Source of the DNA: Durusdinium trenchii
Lineage: Eukaryota; Sar; Dinophyceae; Suessiales; Symbiodiniaceae
DNA: 64,000 nt
Direction of reading: 5' to 3'
Assembly: GCA_963970005.1 (NCBI GenBank)
Contig: CAXAMN010023740.1
Span: forward strand, 661,826 to 725,825
The translations under genes were made by a program, and so were the position numbers. The notes beneath the pieces are model-generated. The model ran no database searches. It saw only the letters and a list, made by a program, of their open reading frames with translations, and had not been told where the DNA came from. This document shows, piece after piece, positions 44,401 through 56,800 of the stretch; positions within the stretch are counted from its first letter, which is position 1, and each line of letters starts with the position of its first letter.

Positions 44401-47400
44401 ACTGTGCCAGGTAGACCGATGACCCTTTCCTGCCATCAAGATAACGCGGCGGTAATCCAGAAAGCTGAGGCAGGCCTGAATTGAGGCGTGTATCCAAAAC
44501 ATCTCAGTTCATTGTATGAGGTTTCGGAGTCTCCAGATGTGCGACCGGCTCACCAGGAACATGGAACCAGGCCGTTGGCCTCATGCTTTAAAGCTGCTTT
44601 GCCAGGTTTGAGCGCGTTCGAGAGTCGTGCGGTTTCCCAACGATTACAGAATGACCCCTTGAAGACCAGGGGGCTCGTCCACAAAGAGCCAAACGTTCGG
44701 GACCTCAGCAGACTTGTATGCAACATTGGGCTCAAGGCCACGCACGAAAAACGTGTGATTTGTGCAGCTGCCATTGGTGTGTTTTGACTCTCTGGGTCGC
44801 TGGTTGAAACCGCTTTTCAAGTATCATATATATATATATTATATACACATCCTTTTTCCCTATGATGGCCTGTCACTGGAGACATGGACAAACATCCTAG
44901 AACTGAGGCACTCTTTGGGGGATGGCTTTCATTGCTTTTGTGATCACTGCTTGGAGGGAGCACCATCTTGATTTAAATTTATCCGCTCTAGACTCTAAGG
45001 ACTCACCGTTTTTCTTCTTCCGGTGAACAGACGATAGCCTTTTTGTGAAATTGTGTTTGTGGCTGTTTGCAGTACGTTGTGGGCATACTTGCATGCGAAT
45101 TGTTTTCAAAAAGTAAAAACCAGTTGCCTGTGTTTGGGCTGCGTTACTTGAAGCCCGATATTTGTCACACACACGAAGATTATGACAATGCAGCGAGTCA
45201 AAACACCCATGCCGTAGATAGCCCACACGCGTGATCGCAATCGACGGCAAAATCTACAGCCTCGCTTCGGGGTTGTGCTCGCAGACTTGACACAGCACAT
45301 ACATGCAGTGCACCCGAATGTACACTACACATATTATGTCACAACTTTTCAAACTCACTGTGCAACGAGTACAGTACAAGAGAAAGGTAAAGGTCAAGTG
45401 TGGAAGGGAATACAATCTTCGCCCTGAACATCCGAAGAATTGTCGGATTTCCAACAGGTGTCCAGCCTCGCCGGCCTCGCCGGAGAGCCTGCGAAGGCGA
45501 AAAACGACGTTCATCGGCCAGAGCACCGGGTGAGATCGTTGGCACATTTGTAGGTGATCTGCTGATCGTCTGAGGGTTTTAAGTACGAGGACTGGCAGAT
45601 TGAGGCGGCCACCCAGAAACATGGCAAAGAAGGAATTGTAGGACAGATTCTTTGATTTGCAGGTGTGGGCCTTCGAGAAAGAGTTCAGCGAGATTCTTCG
45701 TGGCAAAGGCCGGTCTCTCAGAAAACAAAACATTTGAAGTAATTGATATATAAGTACTTATTGGACGCGCCCTCTTGGGGGGCGGAAGCAACGTAACTCA
45801 GCGGCTCCTCAAATCAATTTTCAGTGTTTGCAGCCATTCAGATCAACACAAGCAGATGACAAGCGACATCCGGCCTCATTTGCATGGAGACGTTTCAAGT
45901 TTATTCAGACATGGAACAAGACAAGCTTTCAGATTCACTTGTAAGAACTGTTTGTTCACCGAAAGAGCTTCAGAAAGACCTGTTGTTTTGACAGGCGAGA
46001 CCATTCAATTCAGAATCGTTCAGAATCCATAGGTTTGATTGTGAATCGTGAAAGAAACATCCAAGACTTTATCCAACGCGTGCCTAACGTCTTGCGAGTT
46101 ATACGCGCGTGAAACATTTATTTTTTCGATGGCTCTCCATTTGGACCTCTACTTAGCCAGCGGCCGAGCGGTGTCGATCACCGTGAGTCACGAGACGTCT
46201 CTGTGCGAGCTGAAGGAGATGGCACAACAACACTTTGGGATGGCCATACGGAATCTGGCAGCTTGACTGACGAGTTGAACACGGAAATGACTGCTGTGGG
46301 GGAACGGCAGATTTTCTTAACAGTAGGGTTCTCCCACCCAGGAAGCAACTTTTTGCCTCCTGTGAGGTGTGAGGGGTTGGAGCCATCATCTTGTGTTTGT
46401 CATCCCTTCATCGGCTGTCATGAGGGTCCTGTGGCAAGGCCAGGACTATTGATTGTGATTTGGGTCATTAAGGAAGCATGAGAGGCCAATGCCTTTGGAA
46501 TCAACCTTAGAAATCAGTCATGTGCAGTCTAATTTTAAGCCCAGAATCCAAAGCACTGGCCTAGACAACAAACTTTCATTCTCTTCCAGATCACTGCTTT
46601 TCAGCTCTGTCAACCAAGACGAGGTCTCGTCAGACGGACGTTTGCTGGAAGGTGCTCACACACTAGGTGAGGTTGGCTTGGAGGATCGCGATGCAGTGAC
46701 CGTCATTGCGCAAGCGGTGCCATGGCGAAAGAATCAAAGAGACGTCCTGTACATCCCTGCCTTCTCTGTTCCAACTTCCTGCTATCTCCAAGAGGGGATC
46801 AGGGTTAACGCTCCTGGCAGCAGTGAAACAAACAAAACAAACAGAGACTCTGAGGGATTCTCCAGGACTTATCATGACTTAACCACTTCAAGTGTTTAAG
46901 CTCCTCGTACCTTTGTGGTTGGAGACCACAGGAGACTTCACGAGACCGGAGACCTCCAAAACCGTCGCCGATGTTCGAGGCGCGCCTGGTGTCCAACCGC
47001 GGTTCCTCGGCCTTCGCGATGATCCGGGACGATGGCACGGTGATCACCTGGGGAGCGCCCAGTCGCGGAGGCGACAGCAGCAGCGTGGAGGAGCAGCTGG
47101 TGAAGGTGGGGGCCGGCCCGCACAGCGGCCTGGCCGGCGGTGCCGCCAAAAAGACACAAACAATCATCAAACATCAAAAAGGGTTCATGAACGAAAGTGG
47201 GATTGCTTTGGGATCCTGTACCAAGATGATGTGGTGGGTGACGAAATGTGTGGAGCGGCGTTGACAAATCAAGGAAGACCCTACTGAGGACTCTGTAGTG
47301 TGACAAGTGAAGGGGCGATGCTTCTTGCTTCGTCCCATGTAAATGTAGGACGGGACGTTTCAGCTGGCTTGGATGCTGCAAGCCTTTCTTACCCAATTGT

Positions 47401-50400
47401 TGGTACGGTTGTTTTTGACATAGTGCCGAAGTGGATTTAAGAAGTTGTAAGGACCAGCAGTTGCATGCACATCCCACTTTAGGAAGGGTGGGGACCCAGC
47501 ATTTGAATGCACAGTCTTTCAAGATCTTTCAAGCAAGTACAGTGTCTACCATGTTTGAGACTTTAGGAATCTTTAAGATGAGTTATAAGTAGTTATACAT
47601 TATCAGCAAATCTTATTAAATACGGCAAGTGTCAACCACCCCATGCCGTACCATGACCCGCTTTCTTCGGCAGCTGACCTGCATGTCGCAGCAGGTTCAG
47701 CAGGTCAGATCCTCCTGGTGTTCCTTCGCAGCCATCCGAACGGACGGTTCCGTCGTCACCTGGGGCGATCCGAAGTTCGGGGGTGACAGCAGCATGGTCC
47801 AAGCAAAGCTGGTCCGAGTGCAGCTGCTTGGCCAAATGTCCAAAGATGGATTTGCTTCACGTTGGTTCAACCTTTGCGCCCAGTCAAGAAAGATATGCAC
47901 GGAAGTGGCTCGAGTAGTGAATAGTGTTTCTGAGGCTTACTGGTCCGTCTTACTTGGATCGTAGTAGATAAGTTTCCCTAAACATCTAGTGTGCGAGCGC
48001 TTCTTCAATGAAGCTCCCCCGCCCTCAGGAAGGGTGAGCTTCCTTGAAGAAGCGTGAACTATCCTGCGTCCAGTAGCTAGGAGCGTACAAGTTTGCCCCT
48101 CACTTGATTAAGTAGTAGGGAGGCAGAGCGGGCCTTTAAAAGAACGATTCAACAACATGTGATCGTGGAACTTGCTAAACTTGACGGATGAGACGCTCTC
48201 GGTCGACAAGTGGAATGAGTCAAAGTTCACCAGAAGCACGCGCACACGCATACACACAAAAACATTAGGTTGTTTAGCTGAAGGTATCCCGATGTGATCG
48301 GTACAAACACCTAGCAGATTGGACCTTGAAACAACGAGCAAGGCAGATTGAAGCTTCGAGAAGAGCCTTTGCTGCGTTGCTTGCAGATGGATCAGTTGTA
48401 ACGTGGGGAGATCCCGACACTGGCGGCGATAGTAGCGATGTTCAAGAACAGTTAAAGGACATGGGGCCGAGGGTCAGCGTTGCTACAAATCTGCATATGT
48501 GCATATGACTCACTCTTCCTAGTATTCCAATCTAGCTGGCTCCATTGAATGTCCCTGCAAGGATGTTCAACAAATCGAAGCCTCGTACGGTGCCTTTGCG
48601 GCCATACTTGCAGATGGTAGTGTGGTAACTTGGGGTGACATTGATACTGGAGGTGACTGCAGCAAAGTGAAGCCGAAATTGAAAGGCGTCCGTCAAATCC
48701 GAGCCTCTCATGGTTCCTTTGCAGCAATCTTGCCTGAGGGGCGAGTGCTGTGCTGGGGAAATCCGGATATTGATAGCGAAAGCTGCCAAGTGCCAGAAGG
48801 TTTGCGCGATGTTCAACAAATACAAGCTTCAGGACATGCATTTGCTGCCATTCTTGCCGATGGGAGTGTAACTACGTGGGGAGATCCTGATTTCGGCGGT
48901 GATAGCAGCATCGTGAAGGACCAGTTGAGCGATGTTCAGCAGATCATATCTTCCAGGAGGAGAAGGGCTTAAAACTTCAAACCTGCAAAGAAAGGGCATG
49001 ACTTAAAACCCTGAAGGTGATCTAGAACTTCAATACCATAATACCTATGGGTTTTATCTTTCAGTATTTGGCCACGTGCTTCTTGCTTTGATTCTTGAAG
49101 GTTGGCATAGCAGACTGTGCATGCTCAGCTTTCTTACCGCCTTTTCCCTGGACAGAATGCAATACTTAAGTTAGTTAAGCTGCTTTTCATAGCATAGGCA
49201 GTCTACGAAAATCAATTGATATCAGAGATGCGATACTCTACCAGTTCCCAAGCATCACCACACCATCTACGCACGGTCGAATGGTTGAACAATCCAGCAT
49301 CCACATCCCAGTATGGCCCAGCCATCCGCTGACCCTGCATTGAACTGCTATCCGCATTACAAGCGCAACATCGCACAAACCTTAGAACTATTTGGGTCAC
49401 AAGTGGCCACAATAGCTGGAACGACTCCAAATTAGATCCCTACAGGAGAAGGACTCTTGTTTTGTGTGAATCGGAGGTGGGATCCCATTGGGATCCCAAC
49501 ATCTAGAATAGAATAGAATGTCTTTGGACTCTCCATCGCCTGAGGGCCTCCCCTCCCCTTGACCGACCTGAGGGCCTTTGCTGCTTTGCGGCGTGATGGA
49601 ACTGTCGTTACGTGGGGGGATTTGCTGAATGTGATTCCAGAAAATCTCACCAGTCACTTGGTAAACGTCTTGGAGATTTCTGCGACGAGTGGAGCGTTTG
49701 CAGCCCGCTTAGCGGATGGAAGCGTGGTGACACTTGGACGAAGAGCAATGCATGGGAGTTTCAAGTAATTGTTTGGCCTATTTGTCGGGTTGTCTTCTGG
49801 GATCTTCAACTTCAGTTCACATCAAACCAGAGAGCTGCTTTTCTCGGGCATGGAAGCCCCACCTCTTGGCACCTATGGTAAACACCAGCCTTTAAGCTTG
49901 CTTGTTGCCACCGAACCAGCGAACGGCACGCCACGCCAATCTCAAGCAGTTTGCGCAGTAAAATGCCAATCTACACTTGGAAGACGCAATGTAAATCACT
50001 TTGCTGAGGACATGGGGACATAGCTACGTTGGTGGAGACAGTCAGGCTGGATCGTCCATCTCCTCGGTGCCATCCAAGTGAATGAGCCTCTAAGGGACTG
50101 TGTGATGTTTTGTCGGTCTGGGTGAGCCCAAATAGATCCAAATAGGCTGAGCAAAGTCATGTTCTGAATAGAAAGGAATTTCCCCAGTCTCTACGGCCAC
50201 CAAGCGGCCGAAACCAACAGGAGGTGTCACATCAGCTTCGGAACGTGCAGCAGCTCAGTGCTTCCAATGGCGCTTTTGCAGCCTTGCTGGAAGATGGTCA
50301 AGTCATCACATGGGGCAGTCCCTACTCAGGCGGTGAATCGGCGGGTCTGCAAGAACGTCTTGGTGCTTGGGATGTGCAGACCGATGCCAGGAGGGGTGGG

Positions 50401-50765
50401 GAAGCGGAGCTCTGAGCTGGAGACCAGAAAAAGCAGGTGAGTGAAGGTGAGGAAAGTCCGGAAAAAACGATGAGACCGCACAGGCAATGATGGATATTAG
50501 GAACTCAGAATCGGAGATGTTTTCACGAAAGCTAGCGAAGCTAGCTGGAGTTACTCTTGCGATAGCAAGGTTTCTTTCGATCGGGTGCAAATCCTAACCC
50601 CTGATTTTTCAGGTCGAAGCCCCCCCCCCCGCCCCACCTCCCCTCTCCTCCTCCCACCTTCCTTCTTCCCACCTTCCCTCCCTCCTCCCTCTTCGCAAGT
50701 TCGACTCCGTCCTGTCGTCGCTCTTTGGCATGTGGTTAGCGTTGCGTATCTTGCGACCGCACTCG

Positions 50766-50801
<36 letters not shown>

Positions 50802-53800
50802 GTCTCTCTCTCTCTCTCATCCTCACTGTCTCTCTCATCTCTCTCATCTCTCTCTCATCTCTCTCATCTCTCTCTCAACTCTCTCTCATCTCTCTCTCTC
50901 ATCTCTCTCATATCTCTCTCATCTCTCCCTCATCTCTTTCTCATCTCTCTCATATCTCTCTCATCTCTCTCTCCTCTCTCTCTTTCCTCTCTCTCTCTCT
51001 CTCTCCTCTCTGTCTCTCGTCTTTCCGTCTCTCTTCTCTCTCTTCTCTCGCAGGAGGATCCGGGCAAAGAACCACATATAAAGGACTCTTCACCCCTGCC
51101 TCCAAAAAGAGCGCCGTGTTTTTTCCTACCTCGCTGGCCTCCACTTTCCCATTCTGGAGCGCTAGCTTTCGCCCCCCCTTGGCCTCAAGTGATTTTAACC
51201 TCGTTTGAATCTCAAGAAATGGACTTACCTGACAATAGGAACTCCTTGTGGTCAAGCCCCTGCCAGGAAGCGAAGACGGACAAGACTAGATGGGAGCTGC
51301 TTAGCGCTGCTGGTGGAGCAATAGACTTTCCGCCCTTTGAATCGAAGCGCGCTATGCATTGTTGCTCGTCGCTGCATCGAAGAAAAAGGAGTGCACGGTT
51401 CGAGAGACGTTCAAATGGGAAAACAACTATTAGGAGGAGGAGCATTGCATCGGATGGCATAGGTATTGGACACCCCCTTTTCGTTCTCCATAAAGATTCT
51501 TCAGGATTGGACGCCTCTTTTGCTTGAACAGTCCATTGATCCGCATTGCTGTTGCATAGCCAACACTCGACTGGAATCTCGTATGTTGACTCATGACCTC
51601 TACCAAGGGCCAAATCCTGGGCACTTGGCTTTGGCGAAGTTGGAAGAAGAAGGTTGCATAGTGACCCGGCACGAGATGCACAAAGGCCTCCCTGTAAAAG
51701 TCCTGCACATCATATTTTGTAGGGCATGGTCACTAGATGTCACTAGTGAGCAGAATTTGCTTGTATGCATAAGCAAAAATCTGAGGACGGTAAGGACTGC
51801 GTAAGGAAACTGATTTTCGGACACGACACCACCCTTTCGTGCGCACGCACGTTTTTGACACCACTCGTTTAAGTTGATCCTAAGCAAGCTGATTTGCGGG
51901 CCCTCATGTCCAGCTTTTGTTGCAGATGTACTCTTCACCGTTCCTGGTTCCTGGATGTTCCTGGTTCCTACGCCATGAACACCCATTTTCGAGGACATGG
52001 TGGTCACCCAGAATGTGGACGGCTTCCACCAAGCTGCGGGCAGTCGAAAAGTGGTGGAGCTTCATGGCAGTGAGGTCCACGCCATTTGTTTGAACAGGCC
52101 ACTCACGAAGGGCGCCTGTAACGCACCGGAACTCCGCGGAACTCGGGGCGACGAAGTGGATGGCCCCGACAAAGGGACTCCTAGTAGCTTTATTGTTCCT
52201 AGTAGTAAGGCCAGGAGCCCCTAGTAGCGTCCTTTTGTTCGGTCTCAAAGTCTGACGAAGCTGAGGGTGTTTCACTCTCCTTGGGACACACCAAGTTCCC
52301 TCGTCCATCGGCCGTCGTCTTCTTCGCCCGCTTCACCTGTGAGCCACGAAGAGTCTCCGGTGTTTGGCTCTTGTGGGAACGGTGGAGGGCACGCCTCTCT
52401 TCAGCTCCAACCAATGTTGATTGATGCACCTTGGATCTTTGTGTTGGTGCTTCGTGGATTCATTCACTGTGTCTCCACCCCTCGGATGCTTTTCCATGCT
52501 TTTCCTGCACAATCCAACCCTTCCTTGACGCAACACCTATCAAAGCGACATATTTTATACCCGGCCTCCTACACTAAGCGCAGCAGATACCTGGTTGTTG
52601 TCTTTGTCAGGCTGAATCTCAAATCCCCAGAGACACGGGAGACATTCATCGGCAGTTTCGCCCTTGTGCCCAATTCACTTCCCTCTCACTCTGGAGGGCC
52701 TGTGGCAAGCGCCTGGAAATGGCGCAACTCTTTGACGGCTCCAAGGCGAGGGAGACGGGAGAAACCTCACAACACAATGGAGCAACCTCACTTTCTGGAG
52801 AAGTCTTCATTGACACCATATGACACCATAATATACTTTGTTTCCGTAGTAAAGAGACAGGTAAATGGAAGAGTGCTAAGTTAAACATGTTGCATTCATT
52901 TTTTTCCAAGCCGCAACCAAAGCGACCAAAGCGCTACATGAGATGGCTGATGCTTCATGCAGGCGTTCAACTGAAACGGATGGCCCTAAGCATTGTGTCT
53001 TGCGCTTGAATCGGTGCAATGCGGTGAAACCAACTCTTCAATCACAATTTGAAGCACGATACTGGTCGTACGTTTCAGAACATGTGTCCAATGTCATGTA
53101 CATCAGACTGATGACATCTGCACATCAGCTGTCGACCCAGCTGATGCCAGGCCTTCTGGTCACCTGAAGCCAGAGGTTGGGGTCTTCGATGGCCGGAGGC
53201 TGGCTTTGCGCGCAAAGCGCCCTTTGCGCTATTTTGGGGCAGCCAATTGGAATGGAGGAAGGGATCTGGAACGAACAGGGTATTTTTCGTGATGGAAGCT
53301 AGAAGAGATTTATGTCTTTTGGCCTTTATACTTTATACATCTTGTTACACAGTCGATCTGTGGATGTTTGGAGTTTTTTCTCTTGCGCAGTGGGCATTAT
53401 GCCAATGATCTCTTGCGACATTCTGCATGATCGCTGTCAGCTAAATTCGACAAGCTTGTCGTCCAAACAACCGGGGAACGTGCACGTACTAAAAACAAGC
53501 AACATCAGCCGATGCTTTACATTATAACAAGGGCCTCGCTACTAGTGACAAGGGCATCGGCATCACTACTGTACTAGTAACAAGGGCATGGCTACTAGTA
53601 ACAGGGGCACCGCTACTAGTGACAAGGGCATCGCTACTAGTAGCCAGAAGCTACTAGTTTTTCCTTTTCAATTTGTATGTTCGAAAGTCTGAGTCCACAG
53701 GGCGACTCCGACACGGACCTTCAGTGGCTTGAAAGACGGTCGGGCCGGGGCCGGAGGCGTAATTTTCCCACACTCTGAGTGGGATGAGATGGAAGTATTC

Positions 53801-56800
53801 CTGGTTTTGGGGGGGTCCGATTCACCATTCCCCGATCCCCAGACATGACGCCAAATATCATACTTTGATGTACAGTACTTTGGCACGTTTATGTTTTTGT
53901 GGTTCCAGGAACCTAGGAATGTGGATTCCTTAAGGCTAGGAACATCACCAACCAACAGCAGAGTTGCTTTTCCCATGTGCCACGCAAGTGGGATTTTGAA
54001 AAGGCTTGAAGTGATGCACGAAACGGCAGTTGTGGTGATATGTACTAGACCTATCTAGACCTGACATTCGTTGTCACTCAGACGTTCGATTGCCTATGTC
54101 CAAACATACAGATTCCGCAGATTCTAGCTTCTCTACGTGGTCCTTCAATGTCCTTCATATCTTTCGTCCATATGCAACAACACCTTGAACAAGGACATTT
54201 GACCTTCCGTTGAAGGCTCATGACTCATGGAGAACAAAAAGCCATATAACTTACCATTCTGAGGAAAGCCGTCCGAAGCCAACTCGAAGAATTGATTCAG
54301 GCCCAGACAACTGGCATGTGACTCGTGGTAGTCGGTGGTGGTAGTCGGAAGCAGCACAGATCGGACCAGATGTCCGTTGATTTGAAAAAAGGTCAGAATC
54401 CCATTGTTTCAAGACAGTCCTTTTTTCAGACGTAAACGCACCAAATATGAATCGAGACCAGACAAGAAAGCAGGCTCAGTGAATACCTTTGGTAACGCGT
54501 CTTCCCACCCTCGTTGCAGTTGCACCTGCTGCTTTGTTGCAGGGAAAGAAGGATGGCAAGTCCCAAGACTCGTCAAGCTCCAGTGAATCAACGAGTCGTG
54601 ACCTCAGTCAAGTAACCTGCATGGCCTGCAGAGGATTCACCTGGCTTTTTGGAAGAAGTGATGTAATTATCAGGTCATATTGGTTTCGTCGTTTCGAGCC
54701 TCACAAGCCCTCTTCAGTCCGTTTGTGTCTTTGTTCAGTTGCAGGCAGTTCGAGCAGCAGTGTGAGCTCTGGCACACGACAGAAGCGCAGGCCTGGATGA
54801 GATGAGTCTCATGTAAAAGATGGGAATGAACAGTGTGTGGTCATGGGGTGTGCAGAACCCTGAGAACCTACAGGGGGCCACACAGCACTGATATCGCTAG
54901 GTGCAACATGGTGCAACATCAATGCACATCTTGATCGTGTCAAACGTTGGAGACGGACAGGGGACCACCTAGTCTTGCCGCTGCCATAGCAACTATATAC
55001 GATATATAGATACAATATGTTGTCTGCTGCTCAGATGTTGGGATTGCCTTTACTTTGTCGTGCATGATTGGTGCTGTTGTGCTGCCGGACCTCCATTGCA
55101 CTGCATACCTTTTAGCAACATTTTCTTGTGAGAATGTAATTACTTTAACTTTACCCGTCGAGTTCCTGGCAGGAATGCCGCCAAGACCCCAAAGCCTTTG
55201 ACCGAGCAGGCCAGTTGCATCACTTGGTTTCATGATTCTTTCGTAGCAAAAGACTATATAGTTTGTTCAACATAAGTAAGAGAACCCATGTTGTACATCA
55301 AGGTACGGCTAATCATGTCAATATGTTACAATGTATTGGAGGAAGGGAGCTCAGCTCAGGCTCAGGCCTACTGAAAGCAATCTCTAGTAAAAATAAACTT
55401 ATGGACAATGTTCTAGTGTTTGTTTGTACCTTGACTAGCTCTTCTAGATGTGACCCTGATGTCGCAAGTTAATACAAATGCTGCAAGGAGCTCAAATGCG
55501 GAAGCAATATAAACCTGGGAAGATACTCGACATATCAGCAGAATCTAGCCCAGCGAGTCCACAGTAGTAAACTACTCAGCCAAAGGGAATTCAGGTCCAT
55601 TTGTTCAGGTTTGGTTCAAAAGCCCCAATTTCTGAAGCCAGGGCCAGGAATTCAACTAACATATTGAAACTCTACAAAATGATTATAGTTTAAGATATAG
55701 ATATAGAGCTCTATCCTCTCCAGTCTCGAGATAGATGCACACGTTGTCTTTCAAAAGAAATGGATCTGAGAGTCTTTGGAGTCTTCACTTGAGGAGAAGG
55801 CTGATGGGCCTCCTGTGGGGCGTGTGCCCATTTGCCCAAGTTGCCAAACGGGCCTTTTGAAACCCGATGGAGCGGCTTGGCAAAGCAGTTCGGAATGTAA
55901 ATGGAAGGCAGGCCCGATGTTGTGCAAGAGATTTCTTGTGCTTGGACAAATAGACACTGTTTCGTTTGTGTCTGGAAGGGCATCTCCAAGATCCTCTTTC
56001 CCTTGTAATTCCTTTTAGAGTGTATTGCATTCAATTGGGCCATTTCCGTTTGGCGCGTTACGCTTCGGAAGTGTCACGTGGCCCTGCAAATGTCGCAGCA
56101 CGTGAGAGAGATCATGTTCTGTAGTAACAAGAGGACGCTACTAGGGGCTCCTGGCCATACTACTAGGAGCGAGAACGCTACTAGGGGCTCTTGGCATCGC
56201 TACTAGGAGCAAGGACTTTGCAGGTTGTTGCCAGTTGCAAACCATGTGCTGCACTGTGCTGAGGTTTATTTCGGTGAGGCTGCGCGGGGTGTTCAAATTT
56301 TCGTTCAACGATCCCAGTGTTTTGCCGAATCATCCCCAAATGCTGCCGACCCAGAGGCATACAACCTAATTGAGAATCATTTTATGTCATCTTGCTGATG
56401 CCATCTCAGCTGATCCAGCTCGGTTGTGTTTTCACATGCCCAGTCGTTGGACAAGCGTGTCTTGAAGCGGGCGCTCCTGCAGAGCATCAATTCCAAAGTG
56501 GCTCCTCATTTGCATCTCACGACATCTCACAGCACATCTCACGATCGGATCAGACCAACATCGCCCGAAGCGTTTCGGTTTTCCAACGAAGCGTTGGGAT
56601 GGGACAACTTGAAATTGATCAAGTGTTCTTATCCTTTTGCACTGCTCTGCACTATGAGAACCCTTACTGAGGTGATGATGGTGGGAACCCGCGGTGAGGT
56701 TGACCCTGCGGCCAAGTTGCCCGTCATCGCAAAGCGCTAGGGCCTTGGAGGAGAGCACAGACAAGCAAAGTTGAGCGAACGGAGAGAAACGGAGCGTAGC

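Noticed and set aside
50585..51527. 207- and 265-codon Ser/Leu-rich + frames
   Set aside because: Produced by the CT-rich satellite; no protein-like region persists outside it.
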